NCBI RefSeq assembly: GCF_002934455.1
Contig: NZ_PTIR01000002.1
Coordinates: forward strand, 434,001 to 498,000
DNA length: 64,000 nt
From: Trinickia symbiotica
Lineage (GTDB): Bacteria; Pseudomonadota; Gammaproteobacteria; Burkholderiales; Burkholderiaceae
Direction of reading: 5' to 3'
In this document: piece by piece, positions 7,184-15,902 of the stretch
Position numbering within the stretch: position 1 is the stretch's first letter
Layout of the letters: each line of letters begins with the position of its first letter
Program-made: the position numbers and the translations under genes
Notes under the pieces: model-generated
Database searches by the model: none
Seen by the model: only the letters and a program-made list of their open reading frames with translations
Told to the model about the DNA's origin: nothing

Positions 7184-7708
7184 TTATGCCGCGGCAATCG
7201 ACCGCACGTATCGCCGCGCGGTAACGGGTATGCCGGCCATCTGGTCCGATTCGGATCCCGCGAATTGCCAGCCTTGCTGCTCGTAGAACTTCATCGCACG
7301 GTTGTTCCCTTCAAGCACGAAGAGATAAAGCCGACTCTCCCCGAGGTTGCGAGTCCATTGCTCGACTGCATCCATCAACAGCTTTCCGAGGCCGCGCCCC
7401 TGGTAGTGCTTCGACACATGCAGATTGTCGAGCAGCACACCGTCGCGCGATTCGGGCTTGCGTTCGGCAAAGACGAAGCCTGCGGCTTCGCCATTGCATT
7501 CAGCGATGAGCGCGAGGCGATCGGCATCTGTCGGCGTGCTCATGCGAATCGCCCAATAGGCGATGCGTTCGCGCTCGACTTCCTCATCGAGATAGACATC
7601 GGGCAAAAGACCTCTATACGTGGTTTGCCAACTCACCGCATGCAGCTTCGCGATCGCCAGTGAGTCCTCCGCATCGGCTACGCGGAGTGAAATCCGTCCT
7701 GTTTCCAT
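7184..7708 (-). CDS. GNAT-family N-acetyltransferase
   Basis: 174 residues. The acetyl-CoA-binding motif A reads VSKHYQGRGLGKLLM at about residues 98-112 (Q/R-x-x-G-x-G). It is followed by the motif B region LYLFVLEGNNRAMKFYEQQ, typical of RimI-like GNATs. The N-terminal ISLRVADAEDSLAIAKLH is the usual first strand and helix. The acceptor substrate cannot be predicted. The gene lies between the two secreted-protein repeat units and its first codons belong to the second unit, so it is divergent from copy 2 across a shared 157-bp region. Confidence 0.88.
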   Translation of the reverse strand: METGRISLRVADAEDSLAIAKLHAVSWQTTYRGLLPDVYLDEEVERERIAYWAIRMSTPTDADRLALIAECNGEAAGFVFAERKPESRDGVLLDNLHVSKHYQGRGLGKLLMDAVEQWTRNLGESRLYLFVLEGNNRAMKFYEQQGWQFAGSESDQMAGIPVTARRYVRSIAAA

Positions 7709-7717
7709 GGAATTCCA

Positions 7718-7787
7718 ATTGTTCGAGTTTCAGGAAATGTGATGTTCGGCAAGCCCTCTTTGTCTGAGTGCTCGACATCTCTACACT
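7718..7787 (+). promoter_or_regulatory. Promoter of secreted-protein copy 2 with conserved upstream element
   Basis: The -35 box is TTGTCT at 7760-7765 and the -10 box is TACACT at 7782-7787, with a 16-bp spacer. The upstream element TTGTTCGAG...TTTC-AG-GAAA lies at 7718-7739, 20 bp before the -35 box, exactly as for copy 1. Confidence 0.6.
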
Positions 7788-7865
7788 GCAAGACATCAAC
7801 ACAGCGCACCGCAACGGACTCGGTCCAGGCGGTTCCCAGTCAGTTAAAACGTACCGGAGGTCATC

Positions 7866-8141
7866 ATGAAGACGAAGTTTATCGCTGCTCTTGTTCTCGC
7901 TGCATCCGCGTCGATCGCCGCGCCCGCTTTCGCGAGCGGCTACGGTCCCGCGCCGTTCTATCGTCCTGACGTCGGCGCACCGTCGTCGCAACGCGGCATC
8001 AGCGCGCAAACGCTCGCGGCAGAGCAAGGCAATAACGCTGCTGCGCAAAGCGACGTTGGCGGCTCGGTCTCGGTAGCGCAGTCGGGCCACGCCCGCGTTC
8101 AGGCGGATAGCCCTGTCAACGACACGTACTTCGGCCGTTGA
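7866..8141 (+). CDS. Small secreted protein, paralogue 2 of 3
   Basis: 91 residues. The signal peptide is identical to that of copy 1 and most of the mature sequence is the same. Changes cluster in the C-terminal third, where SGHARVQADSPVNDTYFGR replaces SGGARVEAGGHINDTFFGR. The conserved start and stop positions and the shared terminator show it is an intact duplicate under its own promoter. The C-terminal aromatic-Gly-Arg ending is kept. Function unknown. Confidence 0.85.
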   Translation: MKTKFIAALVLAASASIAAPAFASGYGPAPFYRPDVGAPSSQRGISAQTLAAEQGNNAAAQSDVGGSVSVAQSGHARVQADSPVNDTYFGR

Positions 8142-8204
8142 TTGCGAGGCGAAGGGCGTGCTGCAGTGACGCCCTGAAGCGACAGCACTGCTTTACGCGC
8201 CGCT

Positions 8205-8238
8205 CGGGCGCCATCGCGTGTCGACGCGATGGCGCCCG
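8205..8238 (+). terminator. Hairpin after secreted copy 2
   Basis: A perfect 14-bp stem (CGGGCGCCATCGCG / CGCGATGGCGCCCG) surrounds a 6-nt loop. No T-run follows, so termination may be less efficient than after copy 1, or the hairpin may mainly protect the mRNA 3' end. Confidence 0.6.
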
Positions 8239-8313
8239 ATTCGTCTGGGCATCGATAACGCCAGCCTATCGCGCTGATTGATTCCGCGCATGACGCGCAA
8301 AACCCAGACACGG

Positions 8314-8383
8314 ATTGTTCGAATTTCGGGAAATGAGTTGTTCGATCAACCCTCTTTGTCCGATCGCGCCGCAGCCTTAAGCT
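8314..8383 (+). promoter_or_regulatory. Promoter of secreted-protein copy 3 with conserved upstream element
   Basis: The -35 box is TTGTCC at 8356-8361 and the -10 box is TAAGCT at 8378-8383, spacer 16 bp. The upstream element (TTGTTCGAA...TTTC-GG-GAAA) lies at 8314-8335, again 20 bp before the -35 box. Most of the surrounding sequence has diverged from copies 1 and 2, so conservation of these parts points to function. The 338-bp gap between copies 2 and 3 holds only this promoter and the preceding hairpin. Confidence 0.6.
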
Positions 8384-8479
8384 AGGAACTGTCAACGTTG
8401 AATTGAGCGCGCCGCAAGCGAATCGATTCGCTCTTAGGCGCGATCCTGCATACATCGATTGAAATTACCGGAGGACACC

Positions 8480-8791
8480 ATGAAGACCAAATTCATCGCC
8501 GCGTTGTTGCTTGCAACGTCTGCCTCGATCGCTGCTCCCGCTTTTGCCAGCGGCTACGGTCCGGCGCCTTTCTATCGCCCTGACGTCGGTGCGCCGTCGT
8601 CGCAACGTGGCATCAGCGCGCAAACGCTGGCAGCCGAACAGTACAACGCCACGACCGTTGCTCGTGACGACACGACCAGCGGCGTGGGCGGCACCGTCGA
8701 GTCGTCGCAGTCGCAATCGGGCGGTGCGCATTCGCGCTCGGACAGCATGCCGACGCAGTCGGGCACCCAGGGACTGTATTTCGGCCACTGA
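8480..8791 (+). CDS. Small secreted protein, paralogue 3 of 3
   Basis: 103 residues. The start is set at the ATG giving MKTKFIAALLLATSASIAA, which matches the other copies and has GGAGG about 6 nt upstream; an upstream in-frame start would add seven residues before the signal peptide. The mature N-terminus (GYGPAPFYRPDVGAPSSQR) is conserved. The C-terminal half diverges and is longer, with a Q/S/G-rich stretch and the ending GLYFGH. This is the oldest-looking of the three duplicates. Confidence 0.82.
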   Translation: MKTKFIAALLLATSASIAAPAFASGYGPAPFYRPDVGAPSSQRGISAQTLAAEQYNATTVARDDTTSGVGGTVESSQSQSGGAHSRSDSMPTQSGTQGLYFGH

Positions 8792-8851
8792 TCGATACTT
8801 CGGGGCGTAGTAGTACCAACGCTTCTGTATCGCCCGGCGTTCGAGACCATG

Positions 8852-8887
8852 CGGGCGCCGTCACGTTGACAAGCGTGACGGCGCCCG
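8852..8887. terminator. Hairpin between secreted copy 3 and the convergent D-2-hydroxyacid dehydrogenase gene
   Basis: A perfect 14-bp stem (CGGGCGCCGTCACG on one arm) surrounds an 8-nt loop. It sits between two convergent genes and could terminate both. The GGGCGCC core is shared with the hairpin after copy 2. Confidence 0.6.
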
Positions 8888-8910
8888 ATTTCATTGCTGC
8901 ATTTGCGGCA

Positions 8911-11900
8911 TCAAGAGGTACGGTACCGGCGCAGCGCAAGGGCGCCGAGCACGCCGAGGGCGAGCACCGCGGCGGCGGCGATCGCGGCCTGCTCCGGCTT
9001 GACACGCGCGGCCGGCTCGAGATAGTGCCGCTCGGCGAGTTCGATCGATCGATCGGCCTGCCGCTCGAGCGCCAGCGCGACCGCTTCGGCAGGATGCATC
9101 GGCCAGCGCCCGGTGCCGTCGCGGATCTGCTGCCGGCAACTGAAGCCGTCCGCGATGACGAGCGTATCGGGCGCCGCCTTGCGGACGGCCGGCAGCAACA
9201 CTTGCTCAGCGATGGTCTGCGAAACGTCGTAATGCTCGCGTTCGTAGCCGAACGATCCGGCATGTCCACAGCAGCCGCTGCGCAACGGCTGCAGCTCGAT
9301 GCCCATCGAGACCAGCAGCTCGCGCTGCGCATCCGCGTTCAGCACCGCGCGCTGATGGCAATGCGACTGCAGCAGCGCACGCGCCTCGAGTCGCGGCGGC
9401 GACCAGCCGTCCGTCTGCGCGAGCAGCTCCGACAGTGTCAGCGTCTGTCGCGCGAGCCGTTCGGCGTCACGGTCGGTCGCGAGCAGGTTCGGCATTTCGT
9501 CGCGGAACACGGACGCGCAGCTGGGCTCGAGCACGACCATCGGAATGCCGGCGCGGATCGCGGGCCGCAGTTCGTCGAGTATCCGATGCAGCCGGCGCTT
9601 CGCCAAATCCAGGAACCCGTAGTCGTAGAGCGGCCGGCCGCAGCAAAGCGGCGCGTCGGGCACGGCGACTCGGTAGCCGGCCGCTTCGAGGACGCGCACG
9701 GCTGCCTTTGCCGTGCCAGGCAAGAAGAAATTGTTGAACGTGTCAGGCCAAAGAATCACTTCGGGCAGCGTCGGATCGCCGCTGCGCACGTGCTCGCGTT
9801 CGCGCTCTCGCCACCACTGCTTGAACGTTTCGGCTGCGTAAGCGGGCGTCTCGCGCTGACTCGTGAAGCCGGTGGCGGCCTTCAGCAGCGCGCCGATCCC
9901 CGGGCTTCGCAACAACGCGTTCACCCAGCCGGGCGCGAGCATCGCGACGCGGGACCAAACGTCGATGAGCCCCATCGAATAGGCAGCGCGCGGGCGCAAC
10001 CGGCCCGCGTAATGGTGCGAGAGGAACTCCGCCTTGTAGGTCGCCATGTCGACCGAGACCGGGCAGTCATGCTTGCAGCCCTTGCATTGCAGGCATAGGT
10101 CGAGCGCGTCGCGCACCGCGTCGCTGCGCCATCCGTCCTTTATGGCCTCGCCGCGCATCATTTCGAACAGTAGCCGCGCCCTGCCGCGCGTCGAATACTT
10201 TTCCTCACGCGTGGCCTGGAAGCTCGGGCACATCATCTCACCGCCGAGCTCGCGGCATTTGCCGACGCCGAAGCAGCGCTCGGTTGCGTCGGCGAACGAA
10301 TGGCGATCTTCGGGAAAGTGGAAGTGCGTGACGACGTCGATCGGCTTGTAGTCGGGGCCGGTGCGCAGGTTCGTATCGAGCGGATAAGGATCGATGATCT
10401 TGCCGGGATTCATCCGCCAGGTCGGATCCCAAATCGTCTTGAAGTCGCGAAATGCCTGAATCACCTCGGCGCCGAACATCTTCGGCAGGAGTTCGCCGCG
10501 CGCCTGACCGTCGCCGTGCTCGCCCGAGAGCGACCCGCCGTAAGAGACGCATAGATCCGCCGCTTCTTCCATGTAGGCGCGAAATTTCCGCACGCCTTCG
10601 GTCGTGCGCAGACCGAACGTCATTCGCGTATGAACGCAGCCGTCGCCGAAATGCCCATAGAGCGTATAGCGGTAGTGGTAGCGGCGATTGAGCGCGTCGA
10701 AATCGCGCAAATAGTCGCCGAGCCGTTCGGGCGGCACGGCCGCGTCTTCCCAGCTCGGCCACGCCTCTTCGTCTTCGGGCACACGGCTCGCGCCGACTCC
10801 CCCTTCACGGAGTGCCCAGATCTCTTCCTGCTCGTGCGGATCCTCGAACAGATGCATGGCCGATGCGCCCGTATTCATGTTGCGCAGCGCGGCGAACGTG
10901 TTCTCGACTTTGCCCTTCGCTTCCTCGGCGCTCATGCCGCCGAATTCGACGAGCAGGTAAGCACCGTCGCTGTCGAGCATGTCCACTCCCGGCAGCCGTT
11001 TGCCCTTGCGAAGCATGTTGTCGATCATGTGCTGGTGAAAGCCCTCGATCGCAACCGGGCCGAATTCGCGGATCCTCACCACTTCGTCGGCCGCGGCGGC
11101 GGCGTTCGGATAGCTGAGCACCATCAGCGTGCGGAACGCAGGGTAATCGATCAGCCGCACCGTTGCGCCGAGCACGAGCGCGCACGTGCTTTCGGAGCCG
11201 ACCAATGAGCGCGCGACATGGAAGTGCTTCTCGGGCAGCAGGTCGTCCAGGTTATAGCCCGAGACGCGGCGCGGGATCTGCGGATACGAGCGGCGGACCG
11301 CGTCGCCGTAGCGCCCGATCAGCGCCTTGAGATCGCGATAGATCTGCGCGCGTCGCCCGCCCTCGCGCACGATCAGCTCGAACGCATCGTCGGACGTCTC
11401 GCCGACGCGCATGCGCAGCCCGTCGTAGGTCAGCACGTCGAGCTCGAGGACGTTGTCGACGGTCTTGCCGCCCATCACCGTGTGTGCGCCGCACGAGTTG
11501 TTGCCGATGTTGCCGCCGAGCGTGCAGTAGCGGTGCGTGGCCGGGTCGGGAGCAAACGTCAGCCCGTGACGCTGGGCGGCGTCGCGCAACTGGTCATTGA
11601 TGAGTCCGGGCTCAACGCGCGCCTGCCGCGATTCCGGGTCCAGCGCGACAAGCCGGTTCATGTACTTCGAAAAGTCGATCACGACGGCGACGTTGCAAGT
11701 CTGGCCGGCCAGGCTCGTTCCGCAGCCGCGGCCCAGCACCGGCACGCCGCGCTCGCGACATGCGGCGACGACCGCGATGACGTCGTCGTCGGTTTGTGGA
11801 ATGACGACGCCGATCGGGACCTGCCGGTAAATCGAATGGTCGGTCGCGTAGAGCGCGCGCGATCCGCCGTCGAAACGGACCTCTCCGGCAATTTTCCCGC

Positions 11901-12006
11901 GTAGTGCGGCCGCCAGTTCGCGCGCCGCGTCGTTCTGCCTGCGAGCATCGCCGACGTGGCGCTGGCCGCGCGTCCTCGCGTGTGCATGCATATCGATGAC
12001 GCTCAT
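8911..12006 (-). CDS. FAD-linked D-2-hydroxyglutarate dehydrogenase-like protein with Fe-S domain (YdiJ type)
   Basis: 1031 residues, close to the ~1018 of E. coli YdiJ. Residues ~50-230 form a PCMH FAD-binding domain (GRGCGTSLAGQTCNVAVVID, LGGNIGNNSCGAHTVMGGKT). Residues ~230-540 form the flavoprotein C-terminal substrate domain with GDGCVHTRMTF and SGEHGDGQARGELL. An Fe-S part follows: Cys-rich segments near residues 577-592 and CLQCKGCKHDCP near 637. Two CCG motifs occur near 782 (LCCGRPLYDYG) and 907 (GCCGHAGSFGYE). It should oxidise a D-2-hydroxy acid and pass electrons to the respiratory chain. The last 30 residues form a single hydrophobic segment ending RRYRTS, an unusual membrane-anchor-like tail. 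AGGAG precedes the ATG by 8 nt. Confidence 0.9.
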   Translation of the reverse strand: MSVIDMHAHARTRGQRHVGDARRQNDAARELAAALRGKIAGEVRFDGGSRALYATDHSIYRQVPIGVVIPQTDDDVIAVVAACRERGVPVLGRGCGTSLAGQTCNVAVVIDFSKYMNRLVALDPESRQARVEPGLINDQLRDAAQRHGLTFAPDPATHRYCTLGGNIGNNSCGAHTVMGGKTVDNVLELDVLTYDGLRMRVGETSDDAFELIVREGGRRAQIYRDLKALIGRYGDAVRRSYPQIPRRVSGYNLDDLLPEKHFHVARSLVGSESTCALVLGATVRLIDYPAFRTLMVLSYPNAAAAADEVVRIREFGPVAIEGFHQHMIDNMLRKGKRLPGVDMLDSDGAYLLVEFGGMSAEEAKGKVENTFAALRNMNTGASAMHLFEDPHEQEEIWALREGGVGASRVPEDEEAWPSWEDAAVPPERLGDYLRDFDALNRRYHYRYTLYGHFGDGCVHTRMTFGLRTTEGVRKFRAYMEEAADLCVSYGGSLSGEHGDGQARGELLPKMFGAEVIQAFRDFKTIWDPTWRMNPGKIIDPYPLDTNLRTGPDYKPIDVVTHFHFPEDRHSFADATERCFGVGKCRELGGEMMCPSFQATREEKYSTRGRARLLFEMMRGEAIKDGWRSDAVRDALDLCLQCKGCKHDCPVSVDMATYKAEFLSHHYAGRLRPRAAYSMGLIDVWSRVAMLAPGWVNALLRSPGIGALLKAATGFTSQRETPAYAAETFKQWWREREREHVRSGDPTLPEVILWPDTFNNFFLPGTAKAAVRVLEAAGYRVAVPDAPLCCGRPLYDYGFLDLAKRRLHRILDELRPAIRAGIPMVVLEPSCASVFRDEMPNLLATDRDAERLARQTLTLSELLAQTDGWSPPRLEARALLQSHCHQRAVLNADAQRELLVSMGIELQPLRSGCCGHAGSFGYEREHYDVSQTIAEQVLLPAVRKAAPDTLVIADGFSCRQQIRDGTGRWPMHPAEAVALALERQADRSIELAERHYLEPAARVKPEQAAIAAAAVLALGVLGALALRRYRTS

Positions 12007-12181
12007 CGGCTACTCCTTCTTGCGCTCGTGGGATTCGTGCTTGGGCTCGCTCTCTTGCGCGCGCGGCGTTGCGGTGCAGAGGCGACGAACGCGAGCATCG
12101 GCAGAAGCCGCAGTTAACGTGCCTGTCCGCGAAGATCATAGTGGACGTAAGGCGGCCGCTGGTTTTCTCGGATCTGAGTTG

Positions 12182-12913
12182 ATGCGTCGCCTCCTGGCAC
12201 GATCGATGCGCGAGCCATTTAGATCACGATTGCGTTCCCGCCCTGCGATGTCGATGTTCGTCGTGCTGTCGGCCGTCGCCGGATTCGTCGATGCGGCCTG
12301 TTTTCTCGCCTTGTCGAAAGTTTTCACGGCGCATGTCACCGGCAATCTCGCAGCGCTGGCGAGCGCGCTCGTCAAGCCCGATGAGACGACGGCGTTGCGC
12401 GTTGCCGTCATCGTCGCGTTCGCCGGCGGCGGCGTGTGCGCCGTCGTTGCGGCACGCATCATCACGATCGATGGCCGCGCCGCGCCGATGCGAGCGCGGC
12501 GCGCGGTGATTCTCGTCGAGGCGGCGTGGCTCGCGCTGCTGCTGGCCTCACAGGCGGTGCTGAGCGACGGAACTTGGGCGCGGTACGCCGTGGCGCTCTG
12601 CGCCGGAGCTGCCATGGGTTGCCAGAGCGCGCTCTCGAAGCTGCCGGGCGAGCTCGGCATGGGCACACCCACCACCGTCATGACAAGCAACTTCAGCGCG
12701 TGGACGATCGCGCTCGTCGAGCGCATGACGCGTCGTCACGATGGCGACAGGCACGATCGGACGCTCGTTCAGCTCTCGCTGCAGCTGCTGCTGTTCGTGG
12801 CGGGCGCGGCAGCCGGCGCGCTCGGCTTGCATCGGTTCGGCATCGCCGTACTGGGCGTGCCGCTGGCCTTACTGCTGGGCGTGGTGCTGTTTTGCGGACG
12901 CAGGCACGATTAG
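12182..12913 (+). CDS. DUF1275 (YoaK-family) membrane protein
   Basis: About 243 residues with six hydrophobic segments. The family signature AGFVDAACFLAL...FTAHVTGNLAALA begins near residue 30, and GAAMGCQSAL and GTPTTVMTSNFSAWTIALVE follow in the second half. DUF1275 proteins are integral inner-membrane proteins of unknown substrate. The start is uncertain: ATG at 12182 or 12206, as neither has a good ribosome-binding site, and an open frame extends further upstream into a region divergent from the dehydrogenase. It is divergent from the D-2-hydroxyacid dehydrogenase gene and separated by 175 bp. Confidence 0.85.
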   Translation: MRRLLARSMREPFRSRLRSRPAMSMFVVLSAVAGFVDAACFLALSKVFTAHVTGNLAALASALVKPDETTALRVAVIVAFAGGGVCAVVAARIITIDGRAAPMRARRAVILVEAAWLALLLASQAVLSDGTWARYAVALCAGAAMGCQSALSKLPGELGMGTPTTVMTSNFSAWTIALVERMTRRHDGDRHDRTLVQLSLQLLLFVAGAAAGALGLHRFGIAVLGVPLALLLGVVLFCGRRHD

Positions 12914-13011
12914 CATGCAACCGCGTCCCTGAGCGGCGTGAGCCTCCATGATGACGATGTATGAAGATAGACTGCGCTGAGCCGCTCAGATTATGTGGAG
13001 GTTTCCCCCTA

Positions 13012-13038
13012 TCAAGTAGCGCCCCACGTTGCCGTTAT
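13012..13038 (+). promoter_or_regulatory. Sigma-28 (FliA)-like promoter of chemoreceptor 1
   Basis: TCAAG at 13012-13016, 14 bp, then GCCGTTAT at 13031-13038. This matches the FliA layout TAAAG-N14-GCCGATAA with a one-base change in each box. The chemoreceptor GTG start lies 58 bp downstream. Similar elements precede the other chemoreceptor and the stator operon in this window. Confidence 0.65.
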
Positions 13039-13095
13039 ACCGCCCGAATCGACAGGCAACCGCGGCATGTTTGCCGCATCACGACAGGGGGAAAA

Positions 13096-14652
13096 GTGGA
13101 CCGTCTGAGTCTGAACGCGAAGTTGTGGTTGGCCTTGCTGGTGACATGGCTGGGTTTGCTGTTGTTCGGAGGCTGGGCGGCCATACAAACGCGCGACACG
13201 ATGCTCGCGGAGCGCAAAGCCGCGATTCGGAACGTCGTCGAGGCGGCGCACGGCATCGTCGCGCAATACGCGCAGATGGCGGAGCGGCACGAGCTGGCCG
13301 AAGCCGATGCACAGCAGCAGGCGATGGCGCGTCTTTCCGCGATGCGCTTTCCCGGCAATGGATACATGATCATCACGACCGCGAAACCCGTCGTGATCAT
13401 GCACCCCGTGCTCGCCGATCTGCGCAACAAGGATGTGAGCCACTACGCGGACAGCGAAGGCAAGCTGCTTTTCGTCGATCTCGTCAAAGTCGGACAGGCC
13501 AGCGGTCAAGGATTCGTCCAATACATGGGCCGTGTGGCAGGCAAGACCGAGCGCATGCCGAAGCTCGCTTTCGTGAAGCGGTTCGAGCCGTGGGACTGGT
13601 ATCTGATTTCGGGCCTTTACATCGACGACATCGACGCGGCTTTCACGGGCGACCTCATTCGCTACCTGATCGCCATCGTCGTGATCGGCAGCTTGGCTTC
13701 TCTGGCACTCGTGGTGATCATTCGCAACGTCAAGCGCAGTCTCGGCGGCGAGCCGGCCTATGCGGCGACGGTCGCCCAGACGATCGCCGAAGGTGACCTG
13801 ACGCACAAGGTCGCGATCGCATCGGACGACGGCAGCATGCTGTCCGCCATGCAGCGCATGCAGCAGAGGCTGGCCGATGCCATTCGTCGCATTCGAGGCA
13901 GCACCGAGACGATAACCGACGCGGCGCGGCAGATCGCGGCCGGCAATCTCGACCTGTCGGCGCGCACGGAGCAGCAGGCGTCGTCGCTCGGTGAAACGGC
14001 CGCTAGCGTGGAGCAGCTGACGGCGACCGTGAAGCAGAACGCCGACAACGCGCGACAGGCTAATCAAATGGCGGCCGAGACCTCGCGGATCGCTGGCGAG
14101 GGCGGTGAAGCCGTGCAGCAAGTCGTCTCGACGATGCAAACGATCGCCGACAGTTCGAGCCGCGTCGTCGACATCATTTCCGTCATCGAGGGCATCGCGT
14201 TCCAGACGAACATCCTGGCGCTCAACGCGGCCGTCGAGGCAGCCCGCGCGGGCGAGCAAGGACGCGGCTTCGCCGTCGTAGCGGGCGAAGTGCGCAATCT
14301 CGCGCAGCGCAGCTCGGAAGCGGCGAAGGAGATCAAGTCGCTCATCGAGGACTCGGTCGGCCGCGTCGAAAACGGCAGGACGCTCGTCGAGGCAGCCGGC
14401 GCGAAGATGCAATCCCTGGTTCAATCCGTACGGCGCGTGACGGACATCATCAGCGAGATCTCGGCCGCCTCCGAGGAGCAGAGCCGCGGCATCGAGCAGG
14501 TCAACATCGCGATCGCGCAGATGGATCAGACGACGCAACAAAACGCGGCGATGGTCGAAGAAGCCGCCGCCGCGGCACAATCGATGGAAGAGCAGGCCCG
14601 TCTGCTCTCGGAAGTCGTGGGCGTATTCCGTGTGGCGGGGGCGCCGGCTTAG
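13096..14652 (+). CDS. Methyl-accepting chemotaxis protein 1
   Basis: 518 residues. An N-terminal membrane span ([19 protein letters not shown]) is followed by a periplasmic single-Cache (sCache_2-type) domain with [10 protein letters not shown] and [20 protein letters not shown] second span lies near 185-205 and a HAMP domain follows. The cytoplasmic signalling hairpin has its tip near 364 ([20 protein letters not shown], then [16 protein letters not shown]). The GTG start is preferred because AGGGGGA stands 4 nt upstream and the sigma-28-like promoter begins downstream of the more distant in-frame ATG at 12961. There is no C-terminal NWETF-like CheR tether. It shares its architecture with the second chemoreceptor at 36301. 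The ligand is probably a small organic acid, as for many Cache receptors (inference). Confidence 0.92.
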   Translation: MDRLSLNAKLWLALLVTWLGLLLFGGWAAIQTRDTMLAERKAAIRNVVEAAHGIVAQYAQMAERHELAEADAQQQAMARLSAMRFPGNGYMIITTAKPVVIMHPVLADLRNKDVSHYADSEGKLLFVDLVKVGQASGQGFVQYMGRVAGKTERMPKLAFVKRFEPWDWYLISGLYIDDIDAAFTGDLIRYLIAIVVIGSLASLALVVIIRNVKRSLGGEPAYAATVAQTIAEGDLTHKVAIASDDGSMLSAMQRMQQRLADAIRRIRGSTETITDAARQIAAGNLDLSARTEQQASSLGETAASVEQLTATVKQNADNARQANQMAAETSRIAGEGGEAVQQVVSTMQTIADSSSRVVDIISVIEGIAFQTNILALNAAVEAARAGEQGRGFAVVAGEVRNLAQRSSEAAKEIKSLIEDSVGRVENGRTLVEAAGAKMQSLVQSVRRVTDIISEISAASEEQSRGIEQVNIAIAQMDQTTQQNAAMVEEAAAAAQSMEEQARLLSEVVGVFRVAGAPA

Positions 14653-14758
14653 CGCCTCATACGGTTCTCGTTAAGAACAAGGCGCGTGGCGCTTCCCCTA
14701 TCGGTGACAGAATATCGAGCGTCGAACGTCACCGATTCGAACGAGATGGGAGGCGCAG

Positions 14759-15820
14759 ATGAGGAAGATCGCCAACGAAAGAGTTGCCGGAGCATCAGGC
14801 AACGATCTCGCAGCCGGGCTCAAGCAATTTTTTGCGCCAGGACTGGCCGGCATGGCGCTGGCGCTGGCGCTCGCACTCGGCTCCGCGTTCGCGCAAGCGC
14901 CGGCATTCGATAGTTTTGCCGTTGCGCCCGGTAGCGCGCCTCACGATGTCGCGCCGGACCCAGCCGCGGGCGGTGCCGTCTGGTTCACCGAGCAAGCGCA
15001 GGGCGCGGTGGGCCGGCTCGATCCGCGCACGGGGAAGATCGAGAAGGTTCCGCTCGGTGAGGGATCGGCACCGCATGGGGTGATCGTCGGTCCCGATCGA
15101 GCCGCCTGGGTGACCGACGGCGGCGCGAACGCGATCGTGCGCATCGACGCCGAGACGCTCGCCGTCAAGCGTTTTCCATTGCCGAAAGGCCGGCCGGAGG
15201 CCAATCTCAACACCGCCGTATTCGACAAGCAGGGCCATCTCTGGTTCACGGGGCAAAGCGGCCTCTACGGCGAGCTCGATCCGAAGACGGGAAGCATGCA
15301 CGTCTTCGACGCGCCGCGAGGCCCAGGGCCCTATGGGATCTGCGTGACCCCCGACGGCAGTCTCTATTTCGCCTCACTGGCCGGCAGCTATCTGGGCCGC
15401 ATCGATCCGAAGACGGGCGCGACGGAGGTGATCGAACCGCCCACGCCCAATCAAGGCGCGCGCCGCGTCTGGTCCGATTCGAAAGGGCGCGTCTGGATCA
15501 GCGAATGGAACGCCGGGAAAGTCGGCATGTACGATCCGGCCACGCGTGGATGGCGCGAATGGCGATTGCCTGGCGACAATCCGCACGATTACGCCATCTT
15601 CGTGGACGATCAGGATATCGTCTGGCTCAGTGAGTGGATCGCCAATGCACTCGTGCGCTTCGATCCGCGCACCGAACGGTTCGCCGTGTTCGCGCTGCCT
15701 CGCGCGCACGCGAACGTACGTCAGATGGCCGGCCGCCCGGGCGAGGTCTGGCTCTCGGAATCGGGCACGGATCACCTGCTGCGCTACCGGTCCGGGAAAA
15801 CCGGCTCGCGCGGCAATTGA
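14759..15820 (+). CDS. Secreted Vgb/streptogramin-lyase-like beta-propeller protein
   Basis: 353 residues. After a short charged N-terminus comes a hydrophobic export segment (LAGMALALALALGSAFAQA), then six to seven repeats of the type GxVWFTE / GxIGRLDPxTG. Examples are GGAVWFTEQAQGAVGRLDP and GHLWFTGQSGLYGELDP. This is the virginiamycin B lyase fold. In environmental bacteria most members are not antibiotic lyases, and the export signal here argues for an envelope role rather than cytoplasmic resistance. GGGAGG stands 7 nt before the ATG. It follows the chemoreceptor by 106 bp. Confidence 0.8.
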   Translation: MRKIANERVAGASGNDLAAGLKQFFAPGLAGMALALALALGSAFAQAPAFDSFAVAPGSAPHDVAPDPAAGGAVWFTEQAQGAVGRLDPRTGKIEKVPLGEGSAPHGVIVGPDRAAWVTDGGANAIVRIDAETLAVKRFPLPKGRPEANLNTAVFDKQGHLWFTGQSGLYGELDPKTGSMHVFDAPRGPGPYGICVTPDGSLYFASLAGSYLGRIDPKTGATEVIEPPTPNQGARRVWSDSKGRVWISEWNAGKVGMYDPATRGWREWRLPGDNPHDYAIFVDDQDIVWLSEWIANALVRFDPRTERFAVFALPRAHANVRQMAGRPGEVWLSESGTDHLLRYRSGKTGSRGN

Positions 15821-15902
15821 TTCGCCTGCCCGCACGGCCGCGAGGGCCCATCGCTGACGATGAGCCTGTTCGCGCCGTCCGTTGTTGCCGTCGTTGTTAC
15901 TT

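Larger units (their letters stand above)
7681..8238 (+). repeat. Direct repeat, unit B (promoter + secreted gene + terminator)
   Basis: This is the second unit of the ~560-bp direct repeat (first unit 6567-7124). Its left edge includes the first codons of the acetyltransferase gene and its right edge is the terminator hairpin of secreted copy 2. Differences from the first unit are scattered substitutions, with small indels only near the terminator. Confidence 0.85.

Noticed and set aside
6452-8090. Matching minus-strand open frames opposite secreted copies 1 and 2
   Set aside because: Their similarity only reflects the duplicated DNA; no ribosome-binding site or protein family supports them.
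12961-13095. Earlier ATG start for chemoreceptor 1
   Set aside because: It would start upstream of the sigma-28-like promoter and add a non-membrane Cys/Pro-rich stretch before the first span.
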